DNA from: CAZPMT01 sp964587655
GTDB taxonomy: Bacteria > Hydrogenedentota > Hydrogenedentia > Hydrogenedentales > SLHB01
Length of the DNA stretch: 52,373 nt
NCBI GenBank assembly: GCA_964587655.1
Contig: CAZPMT010000025.1
Location: 1-52,373, forward strand
Direction of reading: 5' to 3'
Shown: positions 1-8,576 of the stretch, one piece after another
Position numbering within the stretch: position 1 is the stretch's first letter
How the letters are laid out: every line of letters begins with the position of its first letter
Made by a program: the position numbers and the translations under genes
The notes under the pieces: generated by a model
What the model saw: the letters and a program-made list of their open reading frames with translations, nothing else
What the model was told of the DNA's origin: nothing
The model's database searches: none

Positions 1-15
1 AGCTAGGGGGTCGTC

Positions 16-1227
16 GTGGTGCGGGTGGCCTGCGTGGTAAGGGGCAGCGGGGCCTGGCCGATGAAGTTGATGAAGAAATTCCAGGTCGAAAAGTGGTGGT
101 TTATCGCCATGCTCGTGGGATTGGTCATCTTGCCTTGGGGCATCACGCTCTTCTTTTTCCCGAACGTATTCGCGGCATACGGCGACGTGCCAGCGGGGAT
201 TTTGATCAAGTCCAACCTGTTCGCGACCTGTTGGGGCGTGGCGAACGTCCTGTGCGGACTCTGTTTCGTGCGGATCGGCGTGGCGCTTACGGGCGCAATC
301 CTGACCGGACTCGGCGTGTCGGTGGGCGTCACGATGCCGCTGGTTTTCAAGGGCACGGGACTGTTCAAAGACGCACCCGACATCTCGTCCGCCGCGGGAC
401 TGACCGTTATGTCCGGAGTAGGCATCATGCTGATCGGCGTCGTCTTCGCGTCGCTGGCGGGATTCGGACGTGACCGCGAACTTAGGAAGCTCCAGCAGAC
501 GTCGGGCAGTTTTCTCGGCGGCCTGATCATGACGGTGGTCGCCGGGATCACTTCGGCGGGGATGGGTCTTGCCTTCGTCTACAGTCAGGGACCGATTGTA
601 GCGCGCGTGAGTCCGGTGGACGCGGCGCATCGGATCCATGTCAGCGTCGCCGGCCACAAGGAACTCTCGGGCGAATACACGGTGGGCGCGGATGGCGCGA
701 TCACGTTCAAGGACGGCAAGACAGCCAAGGTCGGCGGACTGTCGGCGAAGGCGGCGGCCGATGTCATTGCAGCGCTATACGGCATTTCGCAGGTCCCGGA
801 GAACGACGCGGGCGTGCGCGTGGATACCGGCAATACTCCGGCCACGTTCGCCGTTTGGGCCATTGGACTGCTGGGCGGCGTAGCGGTCAACCTGATCTTT
901 CCTGCCTACCTGATGACGAAGAAGAAATCGTGGGGCGTGCTGGCGGAAAGCTGGAGAGAGGTTGGTCTCTCGGTGATCATGGGCGTCCAGATGACGCTGG
1001 CCGTCGCCCTGATCGGCAAGGGCATGCTCCTGCTTGGCGCGCTGGGCGCGTCCGTGGGCTTTGGCATTCAACAGGCCATGCAGATGGCCGGCAATCAGGG
1101 CCTGGGCTTCATCAGCGGCGAGTGGCGCGGCGTGCATGGCAAACCCCGGCAACAGATGTATGTGGCTATCGCCATCTTGGTGGTCGCCGCGACTGTGATG
1201 GCGTGCGGCAACACGATGGCCAGGTGA
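16..1227 (+). CDS. RhaT-like sugar permease carrying an inserted Poly_export-like domain
   Basis: This is a polytopic membrane protein of up to 403 residues resembling the L-rhamnose/proton symporter RhaT (LPWGITLFF near residue 39, GVSVGVTMPLVF near 100, then further helices). Residues of about 203-258 do not belong to a permease. They read like the N-terminal domain of Wza-type polysaccharide export proteins (GHKELSGEYTVGADGAIT, then VGGLSAKAAADVIAAL) and sit in the loop between two halves of the transporter. GTG at 16 is the first start after an in-frame TAG at 4-6. The stretch GSGAWPMKLMKKF looks like the end of the first helix of the family, so the true N-terminus may lie beyond the window edge or be damaged; ATG at 61 is the alternative start. 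It probably imports a deoxy sugar or related compound, with substrate unknown. The next gene starts 13 bases downstream. Confidence 0.72.
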   Translation: MVRVACVVRGSGAWPMKLMKKFQVEKWWFIAMLVGLVILPWGITLFFFPNVFAAYGDVPAGILIKSNLFATCWGVANVLCGLCFVRIGVALTGAILTGLGVSVGVTMPLVFKGTGLFKDAPDISSAAGLTVMSGVGIMLIGVVFASLAGFGRDRELRKLQQTSGSFLGGLIMTVVAGITSAGMGLAFVYSQGPIVARVSPVDAAHRIHVSVAGHKELSGEYTVGADGAITFKDGKTAKVGGLSAKAAADVIAALYGISQVPENDAGVRVDTGNTPATFAVWAIGLLGGVAVNLIFPAYLMTKKKSWGVLAESWREVGLSVIMGVQMTLAVALIGKGMLLLGALGASVGFGIQQAMQMAGNQGLGFISGEWRGVHGKPRQQMYVAIAILVVAATVMACGNTMAR

Positions 1228-1240
1228 GAAGGGAGGACTC

Positions 1241-2299
1241 ATGAAAGACCTGATCCGCGTCTTGAACAGCGTGGGCAAGGCCACGCATGTCGTCGAGCAC
1301 CCGGACGGAAGCCTGGTCCTGTTGTTGCCCTACGGTGGGCGCGTGCTGGGCGTGTTCGCGGCGGGAAACGAGGAGAACTTCTACTGGACGCATCCCGCGC
1401 TCGAAACCGCCGACACGGCGCTTGCGTTCTATGCCAGCGACGTGTGGCATAATTCGGGCGGCGACCGGACATGGCTCGCGCCGGAGGTGGACCTGTTCTT
1501 CCCAAATTACCCAGACATGGGCACATATTGGCAGCCACGTGAACTGGATCCGGGAAACTATCAAGTGGTGCAGACCCCCGATGGCGTGCAACTCGTCAAC
1601 CGACTCACCGTGACGCTGTCGCGTTCAAAAGAAAAGATCGATCTTGAGGCAACCAAGTCAGTGTCGCCCGCCCCGAACCCGCTGCGACATGAAAGGAACC
1701 TCGACCTGCGCGGGCTCGAATATGCCGGCTACACCCAATCCACGTCGCTGGCGATCGTCGGCGACAGTGCCGGCTCCGATGCGCGGGTAGGGTTATGGAA
1801 CCTCGTGCAGATGCCCCATGGCGGCGACCTGCTTGTTCCCACGTACGTTCGCGCAGCGCCGAAGATCTGTTTTGGCGCGATCCCGCCCGAGGACCTGATT
1901 GTCGATGATCATCTCGTGCGCTACCGGATGCGACAGACGGGCGAACACAAACTCGAAATTCGCGCCGTTGCCACGTGCGGGCGCGTCGGTTACGTTTACA
2001 GAAGCGCCGAGCGGTGGATCCTCATCATCCGCAACTTCAACGTGAACCCCTCCGGCGAATACGTTGACGTCCCCTGGAATGACACCGAGGATCTCGGCTA
2101 CTCGACGCAGGCGTGCAACGTCAACAGCGGGCTTGGCTGCTTCAGCGAACTCGAGTACCACATCCCCGCGATAGGTAAAGGAACGGGCCGGGTTCGATGC
2201 GACGACGCGGCCCAGGTGTGGGCGTTCCGAGGAAGTAAGGACGCGATAGCCAACGCGATGAACCGTCTGCTGACGCCGCAATGGGAATCTGAAGCATGA
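1241..2299 (+). CDS. DUF6786-like protein, probably a beta-sandwich carbohydrate-associated protein
   Basis: This 352-residue soluble protein has no signal peptide or membrane segment. It is rich in beta-strand patterns and aromatic residues (LPYGGRVLGVFAAG near the start, NFYWTHPAL, LGYSTQACNVNSGLGCFSELEYH late). This pattern matches my memory of the DUF6786 family of planctomycete-type genomes, whose members look like aldose-epimerase-fold proteins. I see no identifiable catalytic motif. It lies between a sugar permease and a URO-D protein in a tight plus-strand run, which suggests a role in processing an imported carbohydrate. The start has RBS GGGAGGA eight bases or fewer upstream. Function is inferred only. 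Confidence 0.6.
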   Translation: MKDLIRVLNSVGKATHVVEHPDGSLVLLLPYGGRVLGVFAAGNEENFYWTHPALETADTALAFYASDVWHNSGGDRTWLAPEVDLFFPNYPDMGTYWQPRELDPGNYQVVQTPDGVQLVNRLTVTLSRSKEKIDLEATKSVSPAPNPLRHERNLDLRGLEYAGYTQSTSLAIVGDSAGSDARVGLWNLVQMPHGGDLLVPTYVRAAPKICFGAIPPEDLIVDDHLVRYRMRQTGEHKLEIRAVATCGRVGYVYRSAERWILIIRNFNVNPSGEYVDVPWNDTEDLGYSTQACNVNSGLGCFSELEYHIPAIGKGTGRVRCDDAAQVWAFRGSKDAIANAMNRLLTPQWESEA

Positions 2300-2300
2300 A

Positions 2301-3479
2301 ATGACAACGCTTGCTCAACAAGATTTCCGCTCGCTTCCCATCGCGGAAATGGAAGGCATCATCGCCCGGTTCGAGGAACGCGTCAATGCCGCCCAACAAG
2401 CCAATCCCCCGACGAAAGATTTTGTGAAACAGGCCATTCACCGGCAAGGTTCGGGGCGTTGCCCGGTACGTCTCAAGCGCCTCTCGTTCGACATTATCTT
2501 GCGTTACGGCGACGCGCTCGCGGACCTCTTCAGTATGTATCCCGACGACCTGGTCGCGGTAATCCCCTACGACATCACGATCGGGCACCAGCCTCCCGGC
2601 AAGGAACCCCGCATCAACCCGATCGAGGCGCTCATGCGCGACGCGGAGTGGGTGGATGAATGGGGCACGCGTTGGGGCCATGCCTTGGGCGGCGTCGGCG
2701 CGACGCCCATAGATCATCCGATCAAAGACTGGTCGATGCTCGACGAATACCTGGCGCATCGGATTCCGGATCCGCGCGCCCCGGGCCGCTTCGAGAGCGC
2801 CTCTGCGGCTTTGAAGATGCATGGTGGGACGAAATACTGCTATGGCGTGATCCACCTGGCGATGTTCGAGCGTCTCCATTCTTTGCGCGGCATGACGGAA
2901 TTGTTTACCGATTTTTATTTGCACGAAAAGGAAGTGCGGCGTTTGATGGACGCGCTCCGCGCGTACCTCATCGAGATCATCCGCGCGTGGGCCGAAATCG
3001 GCGCCGACGGCGTCTTCATGACCGACGACTGGGGCAGCCAGACCGGGCTCATGATCTCCCCCGACCTGTGGCGGAGCTTTTTCAAACCGTACTACGCTGC
3101 CGTTTTCGCGGAAGCCCACCGCCTCGGCATGGACGTGTTGTTCCACAGTTGCGGCAACGTCACGGACATTGTGGGCGACCTCATCGATGGCGGGATGGAC
3201 GTGCTCGATCCCGTCCAGCCCGGAGCCATGGACATTGATCGGCTTGCGCGCGAATTCGGCGGCCACACAGCCTTCAGCGGCGCAGTCGACATCCAGCAAC
3301 TGCTGTGCTCCGGTTCACCAAGGGAAATCAAAGACGCGGTCCGCCGCATTATGGACACACTGGGCCGTCCTTTCGGCGGCAGCCTGCTGCTCGGTCCCGC
3401 GAACGTCATAACCCCGGAGACGCCATTCGAGAACCTCGAAGCGCTGTTCGAGGCAGCCCACACCCAACGAAAATCGTAG
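2301..3479 (+). CDS. Uroporphyrinogen decarboxylase (URO-D) family protein
   Basis: A 392-residue protein with the URO-D TIM-barrel pattern, including RQGSGRCPVRLKR near the N-terminus, a central DDWGSQTGLMISPDLWRSFF segment and HSCGNVTDIVGDLIDGGMDVLDP near residue 275. HSCG plus downstream GAVD-type motifs are typical of the corrinoid-methyltransferase (MtaA/CmuA) and catabolic branch of the superfamily rather than of haem-biosynthetic HemE. The context of sugar transport and dehydrogenases, without other haem genes, supports a non-HemE role. The ATG at 2301 begins two bases after the stop of the preceding gene, indicating translational coupling. The stop codon TAG at 3477-3479 lies inside the left edge of a double-hairpin repeat, so the last residues may have been set by the repeat's insertion. 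Confidence 0.85.
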   Translation: MTTLAQQDFRSLPIAEMEGIIARFEERVNAAQQANPPTKDFVKQAIHRQGSGRCPVRLKRLSFDIILRYGDALADLFSMYPDDLVAVIPYDITIGHQPPGKEPRINPIEALMRDAEWVDEWGTRWGHALGGVGATPIDHPIKDWSMLDEYLAHRIPDPRAPGRFESASAALKMHGGTKYCYGVIHLAMFERLHSLRGMTELFTDFYLHEKEVRRLMDALRAYLIEIIRAWAEIGADGVFMTDDWGSQTGLMISPDLWRSFFKPYYAAVFAEAHRLGMDVLFHSCGNVTDIVGDLIDGGMDVLDPVQPGAMDIDRLAREFGGHTAFSGAVDIQQLLCSGSPREIKDAVRRIMDTLGRPFGGSLLLGPANVITPETPFENLEALFEAAHTQRKS

Positions 3480-3542
3480 CCGCGACGTCCCCGTCGCGTT
3501 CACGAATCGAGCACAAAGCGGCGAGGACGCCGCTTCCACGTA
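3476..3542. repeat. Double-hairpin dispersed repeat, family C (copy 1)
   Basis: Two perfect short hairpins occur in tandem: CGCGACG-TCCC-CGTCGCG, then AAGCGGCG-AGGA-CGCCGCTT, separated by about 20 bases and followed by CCAC. The same two hairpins occur twice, in tandem, at 51903-52022. Here the element starts on the stop codon of the URO-D gene. Confidence 0.85.
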
Positions 3543-3664
3543 GCGGACAAGCCCTTCCGTTTCGTCGAAAAAGCGTCAAAGAAAAACATGATCCTGGGAT
3601 TGGAACTTTGCTAGACTGGTTCTTTGGGCCTCCGCAACGAACAAGGACCCGCAGGGAGTCTGCA

Positions 3665-5890
3665 ATGAGCATCGAGAAACACATCGAGGACAGGGCCTGG
3701 GCGTTTCAGACGCTGGACGAACTGGAGGCATTTCTTGCCGACCCCGATTTTGAAGGGGACGCCGGCGAGGAGACGCGCGCCATCGGACGCAAGCGAAAGG
3801 AGCTGAAAGACGGTAAGTACCGGGTCGTCATCCTGGGCGCGTTCAACGTAGGCAAGTCGGCGCTGATCAACGCGTTCCTCGGAGACGAGTATTTGCCCAT
3901 GGTCCTCGAGGAGTGCACGACCAAGATCACGCACATCATGAAGAGCGACGAGATGAAGGCGGTGCTGAACCTCTCCGCGCCGGCGTCGGATGCGGAACTG
4001 GAAACGTTGGGGAGGCTGGTGGAAGCCTCCGGCATAAGCGCGAGCGTTTCAGCCTCCGAAGAGATGAGCCAAATCGTCATCGCGTTCTCAGTGAACCAGG
4101 CGCGCGACCTCGTCAGGGCTATGCGCCCGCTCGTTACGATGACCGCCGACGAGGACTTCCCTCAACTGAAATCTTTCCGAAACAAGTTCGACGAGATCTT
4201 CATTCATCTTCCCACCGACCTTCTGGAGGACGACGTCTCTCTCGTCGATTCGCCCGGCGTTCACAGCATTTCGGAGACCAATACGAAGATCGCCGAGGAG
4301 ATCATCCCCAACAGCCACCTTGTCATCTGCCTGCTCGACAGCCAGAGCCCGGGAACCGAGCAGAATCGCGAGTTCATCGAGAAGGTCGTGAAATACCGCC
4401 ATCGCAAGCTCCTGTTCGTAATCAACAAGGCCGACCAGCTCAACCCGGAAGAGATCGATCCGAAAGGACGCCGCGGTCCCGCCAAGGACCTCGTGCGCAG
4501 TCTGCGGGGCATCGTCGAGGGCCCGGAGATCTTCTTTGTGTCAGCCCTGTACGCGTTGGTGTCATCGCAGCTTTCCCGCTTTCAGATCATGCTGCCAGAC
4601 CTCGACAACAACAACAAGATCAAGATCCCATGGACGCTTCAGTGCGAGCTCATGCAAGGTGAGGAACCATCGAAGGGCGTCGCGCGGTATCTCATGGAGA
4701 GAAGCAATGTCGCCGCCCTCCGGGACCGTCTGCTCAATTATCTGTACACCGAGAATCGCGAAGGCGCGATCCTCGAATCCGTCTGCCGTTTCTTAGACGA
4801 CAAGGCGTGGACGTACGCGCGCCCCATCCAGGTCAAGCTCGATATGGCCCGCGACGTTCCGCGTCTGGCCGAACTCAGGGAGCAACGTGAAAGCATCTCG
4901 GCGGAAATCGAGGATTGTGCCCGACGGGCCGACGCGGTCGATCAGGATCTCAAGGAGATGTCCGGCGGCGGGACCGTCGACGGACGGGACTACCCGGGAT
5001 ACGAGGGCTTGCTCAAGACCCGGTTGACGGAAACTGCGGTCCAGCACGGCATCTTGGACCCTGCCCGCGAATGGATTCATAACGACGCCAACTTCCGTAT
5101 CGCACAGTTTGTCAAACGGCGACAAACTGTGAAGAAAGCGCGGTTTGCGCCGTTCGCCTCCGAGGTGGACCGTCTTGTGGACGCTTTCCTGCAAAGCGTG
5201 TGCGAGGATTTGAACACGGAACTGGACATTGTGGAAGGAATCGCGCTTGAAAAGATGGGCGCGCTACGCCGCATGTTGGACACGTTCATGCGCGACCCGA
5301 TAGACGCGCCGCGCACTCGAGTGGGTGAACTCCGCGCCGGCATCTTCGCCTCATATGTGGGGTACACGATCCTCGGCGGTATTCTGGGCGCGGTCATCGG
5401 GGCCGTTTCGGTCATCGGCGGGGTCTTCGGCGAGATGCCTGACATGAACCTTGCCGTTCAGATGGGCGGCGCCGCCGGAGCCGCCATCGGCGCATTCGCG
5501 GGAATTCTCACGCGGGCGGCCACAAGCAAACGCGTCCGCCGCAACAAGCTAACCCGAACCGTCGACGAGCGCGTTAAGCAGATCCTTTTCGGCGCGCCGA
5601 AAGGCGCACCCGCCGTGCAGACGCCGTCGATTCGCGAGCAACTTCGCTCCGCCTTGGAAGAACGGCGCACCGAGTTCGCCGATTCGATCCGAGAGGCCCT
5701 CGAAACCGCCTCGGAAGAGTTGCGGAACAAACGCGCGGCAATCGACGCCGAAGAAGAGGAACTCAGAAGAAAACAGGAAGAGATGATTGCGCGCCTGGAA
5801 CCGAAACTGGAAACGCTGACGGAGTTGGGTCGCAAGGCTGCCGAAACCGCCGGTGCAAATGCGCCGCGCGAGGCCGGCGTAAAGCCCTGA
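3665..5890 (+). CDS. Dynamin-family GTPase with C-terminal membrane segments
   Basis: This 741-residue protein has a bacterial dynamin-like GTPase domain: P-loop GAFNVGKS at 58-65, a threonine-rich switch I (ECTTKITH near 84), G3 DSPG at 195-198 and G4 NKAD at 254-257. A helical middle follows. Two glycine-rich hydrophobic segments lie near residues 557-585 and 600-613, the usual paddle or membrane-anchor arrangement. The C-terminus (about 650-741) is charged and strongly coiled-coil in character. Such proteins remodel or repair bacterial membranes and sometimes act in phage tolerance. It stands alone, not in the usual tandem pair of dynamin genes. ATG 3665 is chosen because homology begins there; the frame is open upstream but that part looks non-coding and contains the repeat at 3476. 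Confidence 0.85.
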   Translation: MSIEKHIEDRAWAFQTLDELEAFLADPDFEGDAGEETRAIGRKRKELKDGKYRVVILGAFNVGKSALINAFLGDEYLPMVLEECTTKITHIMKSDEMKAVLNLSAPASDAELETLGRLVEASGISASVSASEEMSQIVIAFSVNQARDLVRAMRPLVTMTADEDFPQLKSFRNKFDEIFIHLPTDLLEDDVSLVDSPGVHSISETNTKIAEEIIPNSHLVICLLDSQSPGTEQNREFIEKVVKYRHRKLLFVINKADQLNPEEIDPKGRRGPAKDLVRSLRGIVEGPEIFFVSALYALVSSQLSRFQIMLPDLDNNNKIKIPWTLQCELMQGEEPSKGVARYLMERSNVAALRDRLLNYLYTENREGAILESVCRFLDDKAWTYARPIQVKLDMARDVPRLAELREQRESISAEIEDCARRADAVDQDLKEMSGGGTVDGRDYPGYEGLLKTRLTETAVQHGILDPAREWIHNDANFRIAQFVKRRQTVKKARFAPFASEVDRLVDAFLQSVCEDLNTELDIVEGIALEKMGALRRMLDTFMRDPIDAPRTRVGELRAGIFASYVGYTILGGILGAVIGAVSVIGGVFGEMPDMNLAVQMGGAAGAAIGAFAGILTRAATSKRVRRNKLTRTVDERVKQILFGAPKGAPAVQTPSIREQLRSALEERRTEFADSIREALETASEELRNKRAAIDAEEEELRRKQEEMIARLEPKLETLTELGRKAAETAGANAPREAGVKP

Positions 5891-5915
5891 CACATTGAGC
5901 GGAAGGGGATATCTG

Positions 5916-6923
5916 GTGCGAATAGTGAGCGCAAATGATCTCCGCCTCCTGGTCAGGAGCATCTTCGAGAGACGCGGGCTTTCCGCGCGCGACGCGGGCA
6001 TCATGGCGGAGTGTCTCGTTCACGCGAATCTGCGCGGCACCGATTCCCACGGCGTCATGCGCCTTCCCCATTACGTGCAGCGCCTCGAAAAAGGCTCCAT
6101 CAACCCAAGACCAGGCATGAAAGTGACCCGAACCGCACCTGCCACGGCCATGCTCGACGGAGATCACGGCTTCGGCCACGTTGCGAATTGGGACGCGATG
6201 GGCGTGGCCCTGGACCTGGCGCGCGAGGCGGGCATCGGCATCGTGGGCGTGAATCACAGCAACCATTGCGGCGCGCTCTCCTTCTTCGCGTATCGCGCCA
6301 TCGAAGCCGGCATGATCGGCGTCGTGTTCACGCAGACGGACAAAGGTGTCGTGCCGTTCGGAGGGCGCGTGCCCTTCTGCGGGACGAACCCGCTCTGCTT
6401 CGGAATCCCCTCGCGCTCAGGACCGCCCATCGTCCTCGACATGGCCACGAGCACCGTTGCCGGCGGCCACATCTACAAAGCGCGCGTCGAGAACAGACCC
6501 ATACCGCCGACGTGGGCCCTCGATATAGAAAGCAAACCCACCACCGACCCGCACAAGGCCGCGTATTGGACGCCCGCCGCCGGCGCGAAGGGCTATGGAC
6601 TCGGCGTAGTGATCGACGTGCTTACGGGAATTCTCTCCGGAGGCGCGTACGGACCGCATATCCCGATCATGTACGGTGAACTTGTTAAGAAACGTGATCT
6701 GTGCCACTTGATCGGCGCGATTGATTTCCGCCGATTCGCGGGCGCGGACTTGTTTCTCGATCAGGTCAACGCCATGGCCTGCGATCTCCACGCACAGCCG
6801 CCGGCGGAAATCGGCGGACGCGTCCTGGCGCCGGGCGAGCCGGAACATCTGAAGGCTATCGAGCGATCTGAAAGCGGCATCCCCGTAGACGATAGTGTAT
6901 GGGAGGAGTTGTCCGGCCTCTGA
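5916..6923 (+). CDS. Malate/L-lactate dehydrogenase (Ldh2/AllD-type) family oxidoreductase
   Basis: A 335-residue member of the Ldh_2 family of NAD(P)-dependent 2-hydroxyacid dehydrogenases (ureidoglycolate, malate, sulfolactate and related substrates). Diagnostic segments are LRGTDSHGVMRLPHY, with the catalytic His near 45, NHSNHCGALSFFAY with His near 117, and TDKGVVPFGG followed by GTNPLCFGIP. GTG 5916 is preferred because GGAAGGGG lies at 5901-5908 with seven-base spacing; a TTG at 5895 is in frame but has no such site. The following gene encodes a D-2-hydroxyacid dehydrogenase, so the pair may oxidise both stereoisomers of a hydroxyacid produced in the same route. Substrate is not predictable from sequence alone. 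Confidence 0.85.
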   Translation: MRIVSANDLRLLVRSIFERRGLSARDAGIMAECLVHANLRGTDSHGVMRLPHYVQRLEKGSINPRPGMKVTRTAPATAMLDGDHGFGHVANWDAMGVALDLAREAGIGIVGVNHSNHCGALSFFAYRAIEAGMIGVVFTQTDKGVVPFGGRVPFCGTNPLCFGIPSRSGPPIVLDMATSTVAGGHIYKARVENRPIPPTWALDIESKPTTDPHKAAYWTPAAGAKGYGLGVVIDVLTGILSGGAYGPHIPIMYGELVKKRDLCHLIGAIDFRRFAGADLFLDQVNAMACDLHAQPPAEIGGRVLAPGEPEHLKAIERSESGIPVDDSVWEELSGL

Positions 6924-6977
6924 TGCAGAGCCGGCACTTGAAAACATGGAATACCAGCGGAGGAATCGAGACCTAGA

Positions 6978-7934
6978 ATGAAGAATGCAATCATCACCGA
7001 CCACGGCTTCCCTTCCATCGAGGTGCAGCGCCGGACCATCGAATCGGCCGGGTTCCACCTGGACGAAATCCAACCGATATGCAAGACTGAGGATGACGTT
7101 ATCCGCACGTGCGGCGAGGCCGACGTGCTGCTCGTGCAATGGGCGCCCGTCACGCGGCGCGTGCTCGAGGCGCTGCCGCGCGTGCGGTGCATCGTGCGCT
7201 ACGGCGTCGGCGTCAACAACTTCGATCTTGATGCCGCCAAGGACCTGGATGTGTGCGCGGCGAACGTGCCCGACTTCTGCGTCGAGGAAGTGTCGAATCA
7301 TGCGATGGCCATGATCCTTTCTCTGTGCCGACGCATACCGCAGGACCATCACCAAATCACCCACGGCGGCTGGGGCGTGAACGCATTGCGCCCCATACAG
7401 GCGCCATCGGAAATGACGCTGGGACTTGTGAGTTTCGGGAAGATCGCGAGAAGAGTTGCGGCTAAGGCCAGAGTGTTCGGGTTCGGCGTTGTTGCCTTTG
7501 ATCCCTTCGTGGAAGATCGCATCTTCTCGGAAAACCAAGTGCGGCGAGTCGTGTTTGACGAGTTGTTGAAGCTTTCCCACGTGATATCGCTTCATTGCCC
7601 GCTGATCCCGGAGACGACGCATCTCATCAACCGCGACGCCATCGCCAAGATGAGACCTGACGTTATCCTAATCAACACTTCGCGCGGGCCCGTTGTTTGC
7701 GAGCCGGACCTAATCGCGGCGCTGGAATCGCGCAGGATACACAGCGCGGGGCTCGATGTCTTTGAGGAGGAACCACTCCCGGCCGACAGCCCATTGCGCG
7801 GTTTCCCGAACGTTATCCTGACCAGCCACGCCGCCTCCGTCTCGGAGAAAGCGGTTGAACTGCTTCAACTCAAGGCCGCCGAGGCCGCGCGCGATTTCCT
7901 TCAGGGCAAGCGCCCGAGTTCGGCGCTTGTGTGA
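6978..7934 (+). CDS. D-isomer-specific 2-hydroxyacid dehydrogenase (CtBP-like)
   Basis: This 318-residue protein has the D-2-hydroxyacid dehydrogenase layout and the C-terminal-binding-protein subfamily look. Active-site residues are recognisable: Arg236 in NTSRGPVV, a Glu in FEEEPLP near 263-265, and His284 in LTSHAASVS. Asp175 after strand beta-B suggests NAD preference. The Rossmann glycine signature is degenerate: residues 149-157 read GLVSFGKIA where GxxGxGxxG is usual, so the first and last glycines of the GxGxxG motif are Ser and Ala. Either cofactor binding is altered or this lineage tolerates it. It starts 54 bases after the Ldh2-type gene, with a plausible GGAGG at 6959. Confidence 0.85.
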   Translation: MKNAIITDHGFPSIEVQRRTIESAGFHLDEIQPICKTEDDVIRTCGEADVLLVQWAPVTRRVLEALPRVRCIVRYGVGVNNFDLDAAKDLDVCAANVPDFCVEEVSNHAMAMILSLCRRIPQDHHQITHGGWGVNALRPIQAPSEMTLGLVSFGKIARRVAAKARVFGFGVVAFDPFVEDRIFSENQVRRVVFDELLKLSHVISLHCPLIPETTHLINRDAIAKMRPDVILINTSRGPVVCEPDLIAALESRRIHSAGLDVFEEEPLPADSPLRGFPNVILTSHAASVSEKAVELLQLKAAEAARDFLQGKRPSSALV

Positions 7935-8000
7935 CGCTCTCCACACTTTGGTTATGTCCGCGTTTCGTGGTATCTTTGAGAAAGAAGAAAGGCTGAACCC

Positions 8001-8210
8001 ATGACCATCGAAGAAGCTATTGTACTTCATGTCCGAAAGATGCCAGAGCCGCTTCAGCGGGAAGTCCTGGACTTCGTGGAGTATCTTGAATCGAAGGAAA
8101 CTCCGGAAGGATCAGACGAATCGACGTGTTCCCTGTCTTACGCCATGCGGGGCATGGATGACGAGGAATTGCCGTATTCGCTCGAAGACCTGAAGGAAGT
8201 GTTCTCGTGA
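8001..8210 (+). CDS. DUF2281-type antitoxin
   Basis: A 69-residue acidic protein whose N-terminal half, MPEPLQREVLDFVEYLESK, is the DUF2281 signature (a short helical segment found in antitoxins). The C-terminus (MRGMDDEELPYSLEDLKEVF) is the usual toxin-wrapping tail. Its stop overlaps the GTG start of the downstream MazF-like gene by four bases, the standard type II antitoxin-toxin order. Confidence 0.8.
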   Translation: MTIEEAIVLHVRKMPEPLQREVLDFVEYLESKETPEGSDESTCSLSYAMRGMDDEELPYSLEDLKEVFS

Positions 8211-8563
8211 TTGAGGCAGGCCAAACAGTTCTCTTCCGATTCCCCCGCTCCGACTTGGCAGCAGGCAAGCTTCGGCCAGCCCTGGTTGTAGCGCGGGTCC
8301 CTGGGCCTTACGAGGACTGGCTCATCTGTATGATCTCGTCGCAGCTTCAGCATCGGGTTCCTGGCTTTGATGAGCTTATACAGCAAGATGATCCCGACTT
8401 TCAGGCGTCAGGAATGAAGCGGCCAAGTCTTGTCAGGTTGGGGCGAATTGCCATAGTCGAGGCCAGAGCGCTTCTTGGCACAATCGGCCGAGTCGATGGC
8501 GTGAGGTTGAGGCGAATTCGCAAGACTCTCTCAGAATGGCTGAGAGTCGCCGAGACCGCATGA
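8207..8563 (+). CDS. PemK/MazF-family endoribonuclease toxin
   Basis: A 118-residue basic protein with the PemK/MazF start (EAGQTVLFRFPRSDLAAGKLRPALVV pattern, given here as the region 3-28). It continues with a second conserved block near ICMISSQLQ and a late SLVRLGRIAI. The conserved motif is a loop ending in KLRPALVV, which in the family carries the RNA-cleaving Arg. It is translated from GTG 8207, which overlaps the antitoxin stop, so expression is coupled. This is a chromosomal type II toxin-antitoxin module set between metabolic genes. Confidence 0.82.
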   Translation: MIEAGQTVLFRFPRSDLAAGKLRPALVVARVPGPYEDWLICMISSQLQHRVPGFDELIQQDDPDFQASGMKRPSLVRLGRIAIVEARALLGTIGRVDGVRLRRIRKTLSEWLRVAETA

Positions 8564-8576
8564 GCCATCAGAGGAA

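Noticed and set aside
2142..3299. Long minus-strand open frame of 385 codons opposite the URO-D gene
   Set aside because: It is antisense to a well-matched gene and has no family features; high-GC DNA gives such shadow frames.
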